Shown here one piece after another: positions 17,599 to 26,199 of a stretch of 64,000 nt of DNA. Every line of letters begins with the position of its first letter. Positions within the stretch are counted from its first letter, which is position 1. The position numbers were made by a program, and so were the translations under genes. Origin of the DNA: Enterococcus mundtii (GTDB taxonomy: Bacteria; Bacillota; Bacilli; Lactobacillales; Enterococcaceae). The notes under the pieces were generated by a model. It did not search any database and was not told where the DNA came from. It saw nothing but the letters and a program-made list of their open reading frames with translations. The DNA lies in assembly GCF_002813755.1 (NCBI RefSeq), contig NZ_CP018061.1, positions 1,850,001 through 1,914,000 on the forward strand. Direction: 5' to 3'.

Positions 17599-19347
17599 TT
17601 AGTAAAATTGGTCTGGTAAGATCGTTTCACCTAATTTTTCATTATCTCGATAGTCAATCGGGATATCGATGATGACTGGCCCTTCTGTAGCAAATCCTTC
17701 TTCTAAGGCAGATGCCAATTCTTCTGCATTGCTTACTCGCAGACCTTTAGCCCCAAAAGCTTCGGCATATTGAACAAAATCAACTGGTCCAAAATCAACC
17801 CCTGATGCTCGATCATATTTCATGATTTCTTGAAACTCGACCATATTATAACGACCATCATTCCAAATCAAATGAATGATCTTCAATTTTTTACGCACAG
17901 CTGTTTCTAAGTCTTGGGCAGAAAATAAGAAGCCACCGTCTCCTGACACAGAGATTACTTGCGTATTTGGACGAACCAGTGCAGCAGAGATTGCCCAAGG
18001 AAGTGCGACTCCTAATGTTTGCATGCCATTACTGAATAGCAAATGACGGGCTTCATAACTTCTAAAGTGGCGGGCCATCCAAATGTAATGACTACCTACA
18101 TCAACCGTCACAGTCATATCGTCCGTTACTTTCGATTGCAGTGTATTGATTACTTCTAACGGATGTAAGATCCCGTCTTCACTACTGGTTTCACAAATAT
18201 CTCGTGCCTTCAATTTTTCTTGCAACGTATTTAAATATTCTTGCGCATCTGCCGATACTTGTGTTTCTTCTAATGACTCTGTCAGTAAATCTAATGTTGC
18301 AGAAATGTCCCCGATTAGTTCACGTTCTGGTTGCATGTAACTGTCGATTTCAGCTGGTGTTTCATCAATGACGATGATTCTAGCATCTTTTTCAGCATTC
18401 CAGTTTCTCGCTTCATATTCGATTGGATCATAACCAATCGCAATTACTAAATCACTCCGTTTTAACAGCATATCTCCAGGTTGATTGCGGAATAGACCTA
18501 CTCGACCAAAAAAGTGGTCTTCTAATTGACGAGAAATCACACCGGCTGCTTGGAAAGTTTCTACCACAGGCAATCCTGTTTTTTCAACAAGTTGACGAAT
18601 GGCTGCTGTTTCATCTTTACTTGATCCACGCATTCCAACTAACAATACGGGTAACTTCGCTTCACGAATCCGTTCAACCAAGTAGTCGATATCTCCTGAA
18701 GAAGCTGAGCCTAATTTAGGATCTTGTAATGGTTTGATAACATCACTTTTGACGGGTGCATCCACCACATCTTGAGGGATACTGATAAAACTAGCGCCTT
18801 TTTTCGAACTCTTTGCCATTCGGTAGGCATTAGCGATAATTTCTGAAATTGTTTCAGGATCTTGGATTTCTGCACTATATTTTGTGATTGGTTCAAACAA
18901 CGCGGCATTGTTCATGCTTTGATGTGTTAATTTTAATAAATCACTTCGTTTTACTTGCCCTGCGATTGCCAACACAGGATCACCTTCTGCTGTCGCTGTG
19001 ACTAGTCCGGTTGCTAGATTACTCGCACCTGGCCCACTTGTCGCAATCACCACACCTGGTTCTCCAGTAATACGACCAATTGCTTGCGCCATAAAGGCGG
19101 CATTTTGCTCATGACGCGTCACGATCAACTCTGGACCATGATCTTCTAATTCATTGAATACTCCATCGATTTTCGCTCCTGGAATACCGAATACGTAATC
19201 AACTTGATGATTGATTAAACTTTCTACTACAGTTGTTGAACCTTGTTTTTCTTTAATCACTTCTTCTGATACAGTTTCTACGCCTTGTTTTTCTTTAATC
19301 ATTTCTTCTGATACAGTTTCTAAACCTTGTTTTTCCTTAACCAACAT
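17599..19347 (-). CDS. alsS: Catabolic acetolactate synthase
   Basis: This ThDP enzyme condenses two pyruvates to acetolactate. After an unusual N-terminus (see repeat at 19241-19342) the family sequence begins [26 protein letters not shown]. It continues with [20 protein letters not shown] (catalytic Glu) and the ThDP motif [20 protein letters not shown]. As expected for the catabolic type there is no FAD-binding sequence. The protein is 582 residues, about 25 longer than usual because the N-terminus is repeated. AAGGAAG is 7 nt before the chosen ATG, so the extension is translated. Confidence 0.96.
   Translation of the reverse strand: MLVKEKQGLETVSEEMIKEKQGVETVSEEVIKEKQGSTTVVESLINHQVDYVFGIPGAKIDGVFNELEDHGPELIVTRHEQNAAFMAQAIGRITGEPGVVIATSGPGASNLATGLVTATAEGDPVLAIAGQVKRSDLLKLTHQSMNNAALFEPITKYSAEIQDPETISEIIANAYRMAKSSKKGASFISIPQDVVDAPVKSDVIKPLQDPKLGSASSGDIDYLVERIREAKLPVLLVGMRGSSKDETAAIRQLVEKTGLPVVETFQAAGVISRQLEDHFFGRVGLFRNQPGDMLLKRSDLVIAIGYDPIEYEARNWNAEKDARIIVIDETPAEIDSYMQPERELIGDISATLDLLTESLEETQVSADAQEYLNTLQEKLKARDICETSSEDGILHPLEVINTLQSKVTDDMTVTVDVGSHYIWMARHFRSYEARHLLFSNGMQTLGVALPWAISAALVRPNTQVISVSGDGGFLFSAQDLETAVRKKLKIIHLIWNDGRYNMVEFQEIMKYDRASGVDFGPVDFVQYAEAFGAKGLRVSNAEELASALEEGFATEGPVIIDIPIDYRDNEKLGETILPDQFY
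19241..19342 (-). repeat. 42-bp tandem repeat inside the alsS 5' end
   Basis: Two full 42-nt units (19241-19282 and 19283-19324, four differences or fewer) and a partial third (19325-19342) encode KEKQGxETVSEExI repeated. The repeat is in frame and adds 28 residues before the conserved AlsS domain. It looks like recent tandem duplication of the start region. Confidence 0.92.
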
Positions 19348-19488
19348 GAGACATCTTCCTTTTCAACGCTATTTACATGGTCATTACATAATAAATAGAA
19401 ATAATATTAATACAGATATTTACACCTGTTTCATTTATTAGTCTAGCACTTAATGAGTCATTTGTGTAGTAAGAAGCAAAAAAAAAGA

Positions 19489-19520
19489 CATACATTTTTG
19501 TCACATGGACAAAATGTATG
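19489..19520. terminator. Bidirectional terminator between acetyltransferase and alsS
   Basis: CATACATTTTTGTC and GACAAAATGTATG form a 13-bp stem with one bulge and a short loop. It is flanked by nine A on the left and a run of T on the right, so it works best for the minus-strand acetyltransferase gene ending at 19535. Confidence 0.85.
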
Positions 19521-19534
19521 CTTTTTTATTGATT

Positions 19535-20119
19535 TTAATATTTTTTTCCTAGAATGATCAGGTCATTTTCTTGATCGCCCATGTTGGCAATTTTTGGCAA
19601 ATGTCCCCAAATGGCATATCCATTTTTGAGAAATAACTTTTTACTCGCCTGATTTACATCAAAAACAAATGCCAGCACTGTCTGGATTTTTAAACGATGC
19701 AGTTGAGTTTCCACAAAGGCAAGTGCGGCCTTGCCTAAATGATGACCACGTGTCACCGGGTCTAGATAAATACTGATTTCAGCTGTTTGTTGATACGCAG
19801 GCCGACCATAAAAATCACTAAGACTGATCCAACCGACGATATGATCGTCGTGATACATCACCCAAAGCGGTCTGGTGTCAGGATGATGCGCTTCAAACCA
19901 AGGGATTCTCGAGTCAACCGTTATCGGTTCTAGGTCCGCCGTTGCTTGCTTCGATGCGATAGACTGATTATAAATGTCAACAATTCGCGGTAGATCCTTG
20001 ATCGTTGCATAGGTATACTTGATATCGATTGGTTTCGCCCCCTTTATTTTTGAATAGTATAACACGTTTTTTATCATCGTTATACAGTAAAAAAAAGGAG
20101 TTGTATTGAAACCAATCAT
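19535..20119 (-). CDS. GNAT acetyltransferase, phosphinothricin acetyltransferase-like
   Basis: The core protein (about 165 residues) fits the PAT/YncA branch of GNAT enzymes. It has KYTYATIKDLPRIVDIYNQSI, VGWISLSDFYGRPAYQQTAEISIYLDP, the acetyl-CoA loop TRGHHLGKAAL, and a C-terminal FLKNGYAIWGHLP. The start is odd. ATGs at 20119 and 20077 have no ribosome site and lie upstream of a good -10 (TATACT). AAAGGGGG sits 8 nt before an in-frame ATC at 20029 (I-D-I-K-Y-T), exactly where homologues begin. The true product therefore probably starts at 20029 with a non-standard or mutated codon. The coordinates given keep the longest frame. Confidence 0.8.
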   Translation of the reverse strand: MIGFNTTPFFYCITMIKNVLYYSKIKGAKPIDIKYTYATIKDLPRIVDIYNQSIASKQATADLEPITVDSRIPWFEAHHPDTRPLWVMYHDDHIVGWISLSDFYGRPAYQQTAEISIYLDPVTRGHHLGKAALAFVETQLHRLKIQTVLAFVFDVNQASKKLFLKNGYAIWGHLPKIANMGDQENDLIILGKKY

Positions 20120-20129
20120 ATTACTACTA

Positions 20130-20246
20130 TTAGTATTTATTCTTCATTCTTTTTGATTGTTGGATGATTTTGAGCGCACGTTTTCGTGTTTTGATATTCG
20201 GGCTTTTCAATCTTCTGTATGCACTTGAAAGATCTTGCTTCTCCAT
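20130..20246 (-). CDS. 38-residue basic protein, putative metal homeostasis family
   Basis: This very small gene downstream of rpmG reads MEKQDLSSAYRRLKSPNIKT and then RKRALKIIQQSKRMKNKY. It is highly basic and helical, with no membrane span. AAAAGGTGGGA precedes the ATG. It resembles the short lactobacillal and enterococcal proteins annotated as putative metal homeostasis protein. That assignment is from memory of the family pattern. Co-transcription with a zinc-free L33 under a Zur-like operator supports a role in zinc limitation. A nucleic-acid or ribosome-binding peptide is another possibility. Confidence 0.75.
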   Translation of the reverse strand: MEKQDLSSAYRRLKSPNIKTRKRALKIIQQSKRMKNKY

Positions 20247-20280
20247 TTTATCCCACCTTTTCTCGAATATTCATTCCATA

Positions 20281-20430
20281 CTATTTCACTTCTGTAAAAA
20301 GCATTTTCTTTCTTAACTTAGGTGAATATTTTTTCAGCGCTAATCGTTCAGGGGTATTTCTTTTGTTTTTACTCGTCAAATAGATCCGTTCACCGGTTTC
20401 CTTGCATTCTAATGTAATGTTTTGTCGCAT
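20281..20430 (-). CDS. rpmG: 50S ribosomal protein L33, zinc-independent (C-minus) form
   Basis: The 49-residue protein starts [20 protein letters not shown] and continues [16 protein letters not shown], the L33 pattern. The paired CxxC zinc ligands of the C-plus form are absent: ECKET replaces C-x-x-C and KKYSPKLRK replaces the second pair. Such paralogues replace the zinc form under zinc starvation. GGAAAAAAAG lies ahead of the ATG. A consensus promoter and a Zur box stand upstream, and the 38-residue basic protein gene follows 34 nt downstream. Confidence 0.95.
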   Translation of the reverse strand: MRQNITLECKETGERIYLTSKNKRNTPERLALKKYSPKLRKKMLFTEVK

Positions 20431-20510
20431 CTTTTTTTCCTTCTTTCACTTATTTTTATGATTCAATCGCGGACTTATTTCGGCTTTTACTCAAATTTTC
20501 TATCCATTGC

Positions 20511-20568
20511 AAACAGTAATGATTACGATTTATAAAAATAATATACGCTACTCATTTACTTGTGTCAA
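20511..20568 (-). promoter_or_regulatory. Promoter with Zur-box operator for rpmG
   Basis: On the minus strand TTGACA (20563-20568), a 17-bp spacer and TATATT (20540-20545) form a strong promoter. Immediately downstream, over the start of transcription, lies AAACAGTAATGATTACGATTT (20511-20531, shown on the plus strand). It matches the Firmicute Zur consensus AAATCGTAATNATTACGATTT at 19 of 21 positions. A repressor bound here would block transcription in zinc-replete cells. Confidence 0.85.
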
Positions 20569-20631
20569 TAAAAAAACGAATGAAAATCCGCTCAAATGAA
20601 TGCGCACTCATTTCACTTCATAAAAAAATAA

Positions 20632-20689
20632 CAAAAAAACTGCTGTTTAATGAGGCAACTGCTTACTCCATTGACCGACAGTTTTTTGT
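20632..20689 (-). terminator. Terminator after the GH20 gene
   Basis: ACAAAAAACTG on the minus strand (from 20689) pairs with CAGTTTTTTTGT ending at 20632, giving a stem around a long, partly paired loop, followed by further T residues. It lies 9 nt past the stop at 20698. Confidence 0.65.
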
Positions 20690-20697
20690 CTTTACTA

Positions 20698-21246
20698 TTA
20701 ATTAGTACTTGTTTCTAGCAATTCAAATAAATCTGTTAATACAAACTCTGCTTGTGGCTCATCTGCCCAAATACCGACCATACTCCCCTTCACCGGTAAT
20801 TCAGTACCGCTAACTACAGTGGATGTTGAGATTGTCGCTTGTGCGGTTTTTGCTGTATCAAAGGAGTAATGTCCTTGTTCACTTGTTTTTCGACCGATGA
20901 CCCAATACCAGTGATCGTTCGTATTCACTAGTTGATGCCCTTGATCAAGTAAAAATTCGGCAGAACTGACGTGATAGTTGTCCCATCCCGCTGTCCAATA
21001 GGCAATCATTAAGTCTTGATCGAATCGACCAAATTGTTCTTTTTCCTCATAGTAGATGCCGTCGTTAAATACGATCGGAATCATCCCATAGGTTTTAACC
21101 AGTTGAGCCAATTGATTGGTATAGGTGACAAAATCTCGATACTTCCCAGACTGCTGGAGTCCTCGCCACCCGCCATCAGTTAAATCATTGGCAAATTCAT
21201 CGCAACCTATATTGAAGGAACTAGCTATCGTTGAGAAGTAGCTCAC
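20698..21246 (-). pseudogene. GH20 beta-N-acetylhexosaminidase, C-terminal part (frameshifted)
   Basis: This 182-codon frame carries the second half of a family 20 glycosidase. It has the catalytic Asp-Glu pair in FNIGCDEFAND at about residue 17, then IPIVFNDGIYY and MIAYWTAGWDN, typical of the barrel end. It is out of frame with the N-terminal part. The junction is ATGTGAGC: the upstream frame ends ATG-TGA and this one reads GTG-AGC-TAC. Either one base was lost from an originally single gene, or the halves are translated separately through the GTGA overlap. The first is more likely, because the domain is cut in the middle of the barrel just before the catalytic pair. Confidence 0.8.
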
Positions 21247-21722
21247 ATATTTTCAAGCAGTGCTTTCGTGAAAGCGACCGCTTCTTGATTGTCCAGATCA
21301 AGTGTGCGAATGGACGTTTGATAGCAGGGATGTTGAATACCTAATTGTTGCATTCCTGTTAAAATCGCATCCATATGTCCAGGCTTATTGATCAGCGGGA
21401 TCACTTCTATGTTTTCTGCCTTAGCCACACTAGCTAACTCTGTCATTTCTGTTTCCGTCAAATAAGTACCATTAGGATCATCATAATACTGTTTTGTTCC
21501 TGCAATCAATGCTTCTTTGACTGATTGACTGGCATAAGTTATTCCTTTGACAATCAGCGTCATGTCATCCAGTAAAAAGCGTAAACCATTATTTCCCAAT
21601 GCAAAAGAAATTGCCGTATATTGACATTGACTTGCTTTTTTTATGATCCGGATCAATTGTTCTTTTGAAAAATATTTACGTCCATTATCAATCAATAAAA
21701 CCTTTTCCATCTTTACCTCCAC
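21243..21722 (-). pseudogene. GH20 beta-N-acetylhexosaminidase, N-terminal part (frameshifted)
   Basis: The frame encodes the first 155-159 residues of a GH20 barrel: MEKVLLIDNGRKYFSKEQLI, LNGN-type strand FALGNNGLRFLLDDM and IEVIPLINKPGHMDAIL, where NxPGH is the family substrate-site motif. It stops at LLENM* just before the catalytic DE of the next frame. GGAGGTAAAG precedes the second ATG (21710). The enzyme would trim N-acetylglucosamine-containing glycans in the cytoplasm, since no signal peptide is seen. As it stands activity is doubtful unless frameshifting occurs. Confidence 0.8.
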
Positions 21723-21788
21723 AAAAGAAATCGTTTACATATTATACAATAAAGGAGGCCCAACGAAAATACTCTTTTTCATTTAAAT

Positions 21789-21840
21789 AAAAAAATCCCC
21801 CTCCCAACCAGATTACTCGATTGTCAAGAAGGAGAGGGTT
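21789..21840 (-). terminator. Terminator after the M24 gene
   Basis: On the minus strand AACCCTCTCC pairs imperfectly with GGGAGGGGG, followed by ATTTTTTTAT. It lies directly behind the stop at 21844. G-rich and C-rich arms with a T run support the call. Confidence 0.65.
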
Positions 21841-21843
21841 TGC

Positions 21844-23241
21844 TTATTCAACTGGAGCTACACAGAATGCCTTTTCTTTGGCTAAAAAGAACGGACGGAG
21901 ATAACCGACAGTGTTTGATAATGGCAGCAATTCTTCACTTAAATGAATCTTCAAGACATCTGCTAAATATTGCTTACGTCCAACGATCCGCTCCCACATG
22001 TCTGGATATTGCTCCTTCAATTCATTTCTCAATCCTTCATCTGCAAGTGCCACACATTCTTCTGCACTTACTCCAGTATATCCTGATACAGAAGGAATAA
22101 TATCTAATTGGAAGATCATACCACTCTTGATGATTTCTTGCGAACCAGAATAAATGGGTGAGGCTAACCATTCTTCATCCGCCGTCAAGTGTCCTGGATT
22201 CAAATGCCAGTGATAGGTCGCTTGTGGCAAGACTGTTTCAATCAACTGATACAGATCTGCCCCCTTCATTCCGATATGGATGGCTTCTAACCAACTAACG
22301 ATAGCTGCATAATAAGGTTTTGCTACTCGATCAAGATAATCGGCTTGTTCTGCTGGCAGTTGAGCTTCTTCTTCGATTACAAATCCTGTACGACTGGATA
22401 AGCCACCTTTGAAGCCTGTCGTCAATGACAGCGGATCACCTAATTGGATCTTTTTGGCTGTCGGATAAAGATTCGCAAATTCAAAACGGCGTCCAGTTGC
22501 AGCAATCGTGATCACTGTATTCGCTTGTCCTTGTCCGTGCAATAACTCTCCGATCTCGGATTCTTTCACACCAGGTTCAATGGCATCTAATGCACGTAGC
22601 ATGCAAGACGAAGCAAGATTTGCCCCATATTCGTAGTGTGCGATTTCATTTGCATTGTTCGTGACACGCGCCCCTTCCTCACCAATCAATAGATGAGTGC
22701 CATTGACGATAGCCGTTTCCGCAGTGGTTGCTTGTTTTAGCGCATCTACGATAAAAAATGGTACATCGAACAATTGGCTATTGTCTTGTGTCGTAGACGT
22801 AAACAACTTCCAACCGACTAAACCGATTTTCTTTCTATCTGCTACCTCTAATGATGCAAAAATAGCTGACAGATTTTGTTCATGGTCCATTGGTTGATTC
22901 GGTAAAGAAAATGCTGGATAATGGATCAAATCAGCAGTGATCCGCGCATGTGCATTCATTTTTAGATTCTCATTCCCAAGGATCATCGTGAATTTGCCTG
23001 TTTGATCTAACACCAATAATCCTTCTTCAAATCGCGGGATAAAGCCTGTAAAATATTCAAAATTACCACCATGCTCTTTATCTGCGTATATCACCAACAG
23101 TTCGATCGCTTCGGCTTTCATGCGTTCGATCGTTTTGTTGATTCGTTCGGTGATCGTGTCCTCTGTCAAAAAAACAGGGGGAACATCTGGAAAAATCGCT
23201 GGTTTTGGTATAGTTGTTAACTGGATGTTTTCTTTTTTCAT
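21844..23241 (-). CDS. M24-family (creatinase/aminopeptidase P-like) protein
   Basis: The 465-residue protein has an N-terminal creatinase-like domain (about 30-190) and a C-terminal pita-bread domain (about 200-465). Instead of the usual set of two Asp, His and two Glu, the visible region reads LYPTAKKIQLGDPLSLTTGFKGG, HWHLNPGHLTADEEW and MIFQLDIIPS. GHL, QLDI and a later SAEECVAL recall metal ligands, but the first Asp pair looks replaced (GDPLSLTTG). It may thus be a non-canonical or non-peptidase member. The ATG overlaps the DeoR stop by 4 nt, so both form an operon. Confidence 0.8.
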   Translation of the reverse strand: MKKENIQLTTIPKPAIFPDVPPVFLTEDTITERINKTIERMKAEAIELLVIYADKEHGGNFEYFTGFIPRFEEGLLVLDQTGKFTMILGNENLKMNAHARITADLIHYPAFSLPNQPMDHEQNLSAIFASLEVADRKKIGLVGWKLFTSTTQDNSQLFDVPFFIVDALKQATTAETAIVNGTHLLIGEEGARVTNNANEIAHYEYGANLASSCMLRALDAIEPGVKESEIGELLHGQGQANTVITIAATGRRFEFANLYPTAKKIQLGDPLSLTTGFKGGLSSRTGFVIEEEAQLPAEQADYLDRVAKPYYAAIVSWLEAIHIGMKGADLYQLIETVLPQATYHWHLNPGHLTADEEWLASPIYSGSQEIIKSGMIFQLDIIPSVSGYTGVSAEECVALADEGLRNELKEQYPDMWERIVGRKQYLADVLKIHLSEELLPLSNTVGYLRPFFLAKEKAFCVAPVE

Positions 23242-24005
23242 TCATTCTTCCTCGCTTCTATGAGTTCTACGTGGTTCTCAGTCAGTGCTTTGGCTAATGC
23301 TTTAGGAGGCTTTTGATCCGTTATCAAATAGTCAATCGCTGATAAGTCGCAAACTTTATAAAAACCAGTTTTATCTAGTTTTGTATGATCCGCTAGCGCG
23401 ATCACCCTGCGTCCTTGTTGGATCATCTGGCGTTTCACTAAGCCTTCTTCCTCCGTATGGATGAACAGACCTTCGTTTGACAATGCAAATACGCCAAGTA
23501 GCGTATAGTCTGCTTGATAATTTTTCAACTGCTCCACTGTTTCCGTTCCAAATAAAAACAACTGTTCTTTGTGTAATCTACCGGGCAATAATGAAATAGC
23601 TGTTTTCGGATAATTAGCTAATAATAAAGCGTGAGATAAAGAATTGGTGACCGCATGGATTTTTTTGTCCGGTAGTTCTCTGATCACTGCTTCCACCGTG
23701 GTCGAAGAATCAAAGATGATCGAGGAAGGATCTGCCATTATTTCAAGCGCCTGCTCAGCCATTTGTTTTTTCACATCATTTAGGATCGTTGACCGTTGTT
23801 CATAATCAAAGATCGTTGCTTCTTTTTGAATTGCTAAAGCACCGCCATGGGTCCGTTTGATTTGGCGCTGTTTTTCTAACTGGATCAAGTCGCGGCGAAT
23901 CGTATCTTTCGACACATCTAAGCGATCTGCTAAATCTTCGATCGAAGCACTTTTTTCTTGATCAATCATTGTTTTGATACGCTGGATGCGTTCTTCCTTC
24001 AACAT
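23238..24005 (-). CDS. DeoR-family transcriptional regulator
   Basis: The protein (255 residues from MLKEERIQRIKTM) has the DeoR helix-turn-helix at residues about 5-55 (SASIEDLADRLDVSKDTIRRDLIQLEKQRQIKRTHGGA) and the C-terminal sugar-phosphate-sensing DeoRC domain (IIFDSSTTVEAVIREL, AVTNSLSHALLLANYP, ALADHTKLDKTGFYKV). The second ATG was chosen because AAAAGGAGTG lies 6 nt before it. It is coupled to the M24 gene and follows the phosphonate operon terminator, so its targets are probably its own operon. Confidence 0.9.
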   Translation of the reverse strand: MLKEERIQRIKTMIDQEKSASIEDLADRLDVSKDTIRRDLIQLEKQRQIKRTHGGALAIQKEATIFDYEQRSTILNDVKKQMAEQALEIMADPSSIIFDSSTTVEAVIRELPDKKIHAVTNSLSHALLLANYPKTAISLLPGRLHKEQLFLFGTETVEQLKNYQADYTLLGVFALSNEGLFIHTEEEGLVKRQMIQQGRRVIALADHTKLDKTGFYKVCDLSAIDYLITDQKPPKALAKALTENHVELIEARKNE

Positions 24006-24118
24006 GATGCTCACTCCTTTTATCTAAGATACGCTATTTTGCATTTTTTTGCAACATTCTGCTGTTTTTTCATAAAAAGTGGGGCATTCACCCTCTTGCA
24101 CCACTTAAAACTGAATGA

Positions 24119-24234
24119 ACGGCAAAAACAGAAGGAACTTCTTCGAAAAAAAGGTGTCATCCACAAAAATTTGAAGAACAATTCTTGTGGATGACACCTT
24201 ATTGCTCGAGGTTAAACACTTCTGTGCAGACCTC
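24119..24234. repeat. Imperfect-palindrome repeat, copy 1, containing the phn terminator
   Basis: Outer arms (24121-24145 and 24207-24232) share the CAGAAG/CTTCTG core. The inner arms are perfect: AAGGTGTCATCCACAA (24151-24166) with TTGTGGATGACACCTT (24185-24200). On the minus strand the inner hairpin is followed by six T and can end the phn transcript 50 nt past phnX. The layout and the central CCACAAAAATTTGAAGAA match copy 2 at 44697-44809, so this is a dispersed element and not only a terminator. Confidence 0.8.
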
Positions 24235-24250
24235 TTGATGGTGGGACGAA

Positions 24251-25045
24251 TCAATTCATAACAGCTTGCTTCTCTTCAATCATTTCTATGAGTCTTGGCA
24301 AATCAGAAAACCGATCGATCACATGATCTGCACCAGCTTCTAAAAATTCTTGACGCACCCGTTCAAAAAGTTTTCCTTTTTCAGCAGCTGACAATTGCTG
24401 ATACGTGTCAAAGGAATAACCAGCTTGTGAACTTCCTTCAATTACGCCCACAGAAAGGACTCCTGCATTCTTCCCTTCGAGTATATCAGAGATCGTATCT
24501 CCTAGTTTTAACACTTCTTGTCTATTTTCCTGTTTAAAATAGTTCAAGTTCCTTAATAACATCTCTGGGGAGGGACGCCCTTTGCCGTCTACTTCATCTG
24601 GCGTGACGATGCGATCTGGTTGATACCCTTGTTCTTTCGCCTTCGCAACAACGATTGCCATCATTTCACTCGTATAACCAGTCGTACTGCCGATTTTTGT
24701 TCCTCGCTTACGTAAAGTCGCGACTGTGTCAAGTACACCTGGTTTCACTTCTGCATGATTTGCCAATTGTTGGAATAATACTTCTTCAAATGTTTCATAG
24801 ATTGCCTCGATATCAGTAGTTTCAGGCTGACGTCCGTGAGTTTCTAACCAACTTTCAGCAATACGAGGCATTTCTAGCATCATTTGGATATGCTCGATTT
24901 TTTTCATTCCCATCGGCTCTCTGATTTCTCGTTCAGTCACAGTGATTCCTTGATGTTTAAAGGCTTCGCGAAACGCTGCCACCGGTGCCATACAACCAAA
25001 ATCGACTGCTGTTCCTGCCCAATCTAAGATGACCACATTAATCAT
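24251..25045 (-). CDS. phnX: Phosphonoacetaldehyde hydrolase
   Basis: PhnX splits phosphonoacetaldehyde to acetaldehyde and phosphate. The 264-residue HAD enzyme starts MINVVILDWAGTAVDFGCMAP, holding the DxAGT nucleophile motif of this family. The Schiff-base lysine is expected in GMKKIEHIQMML, and GSTTGYTSEMM and KLGDTISDI form HAD motifs II-IV. The start overlaps the phnW stop by 8 nt. With PhnW it makes 2-aminoethylphosphonate a phosphorus (and nitrogen) source. Confidence 0.95.
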   Translation of the reverse strand: MINVVILDWAGTAVDFGCMAPVAAFREAFKHQGITVTEREIREPMGMKKIEHIQMMLEMPRIAESWLETHGRQPETTDIEAIYETFEEVLFQQLANHAEVKPGVLDTVATLRKRGTKIGSTTGYTSEMMAIVVAKAKEQGYQPDRIVTPDEVDGKGRPSPEMLLRNLNYFKQENRQEVLKLGDTISDILEGKNAGVLSVGVIEGSSQAGYSFDTYQQLSAAEKGKLFERVRQEFLEAGADHVIDRFSDLPRLIEMIEEKQAVMN

Positions 25046-26189
25046 TTTTTCGCTCCTCCATATATTGCTGGATCAACCCAGCTACTTTTTCAATATCTTC
25101 CAGATAGATCTCACCAATATTCCCAATCCGGAAGCAATCAGTATCACTGATTTTTCCAGGATAGATTGCGTAGCCATGTGCTTTTAAATAGTCATAAAAT
25201 GCTTGGAATTCGAATTGGATGCTCTCTGGATATTTGAATGACGTGATGAAAGGTCCTTGATTCTCACTAACATAGGCTTCAAACCCAATTTCCGCCATTC
25301 GTTCACGCAAACGCTCATTGTTCAACTGATACCTGTCATAGCGAGCATCGATACCACCTTCATCCGCCAACTCTTCTAGCGCTTGCCAAAACGCTAATAC
25401 AGTATGTGTTGGCGAAGTGAAACGCCACTTCCCATCAATGTCCATCACACGAAATTGATCATAAAGATCCATACTCAACGTGCGTGCTTGTCCGGCACTT
25501 TTTTTTAGTAGCTCTTTTTGACAAATCACAAAGCCAAATCCAGGCACTCCTTGGATACATTTATTTGCACTCGAAACAAGAAAATCGATTCCTAACTCTC
25601 CAACAGGGATCGGAATGCCACCAAAGCTTGACATTGCATCAACGATAAAACACAATTTGTGTTTCTTTGTCACTGCTGAAATCGCTTCTAAAGGATTCAA
25701 AATACCAGAAGTCGTTTCACTGTGGATCATTGCAAGTGCAGTAATATCAGGATGCAACACTAATAGTTCCTCGATTTTTTCAGCTTGTGGTATTTCATTT
25801 TCAGCCACTTGATAAATCACATGATCAATGCCGTGGTATTCAGCCATTTGCACCATCCGTTGGCCATAAGCACCATTTGTACAGATCAGTAAGCGGTCTG
25901 TCGAGCCAACAACTGAACTTAACACAGATTCAACTGCAAAGCTGCCACTTCCTTGCATCAAAACAGCTGTATAAGCCTCATTGGAGACACTAGCAAGATC
26001 AAGCAATCGTTGACGAATCGCCTGGGTGATGACTTTAAAATCATCATCCCATGTACAATGATCGACAAGCATTGCTTCTTTCACTGTACGACTCGTGGTC
26101 AGAGGACCTGGTGTCAATAATTTATAATTGATTTTACTGTGATTGATTTCTTTTTCATACTGTTCAATCACCTTTGTTTTTCCACTCAT
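25038..26189 (-). CDS. phnW: 2-aminoethylphosphonate:pyruvate aminotransferase
   Basis: PhnW moves the amino group of 2-aminoethylphosphonate to pyruvate, giving alanine and phosphonoacetaldehyde. The 383-residue class V aminotransferase has LLTPGPLTTSRTVKEAM at the N-terminus, VLMQGSGSFAVESVLSS (PLP phosphate site), FIVDAMSSFGG (PLP Asp) and SSANKCIQGVPGFGF with the catalytic lysine. The start MSGKTKV was chosen because GGAGAAAG lies just upstream; another ATG 18 nt earlier lacks a site. It is 10 nt behind the binding-protein gene. Confidence 0.95.
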   Translation of the reverse strand: MSGKTKVIEQYEKEINHSKINYKLLTPGPLTTSRTVKEAMLVDHCTWDDDFKVITQAIRQRLLDLASVSNEAYTAVLMQGSGSFAVESVLSSVVGSTDRLLICTNGAYGQRMVQMAEYHGIDHVIYQVAENEIPQAEKIEELLVLHPDITALAMIHSETTSGILNPLEAISAVTKKHKLCFIVDAMSSFGGIPIPVGELGIDFLVSSANKCIQGVPGFGFVICQKELLKKSAGQARTLSMDLYDQFRVMDIDGKWRFTSPTHTVLAFWQALEELADEGGIDARYDRYQLNNERLRERMAEIGFEAYVSENQGPFITSFKYPESIQFEFQAFYDYLKAHGYAIYPGKISDTDCFRIGNIGEIYLEDIEKVAGLIQQYMEERKND

Positions 26190-26199
26190 TTTCTTTCTC

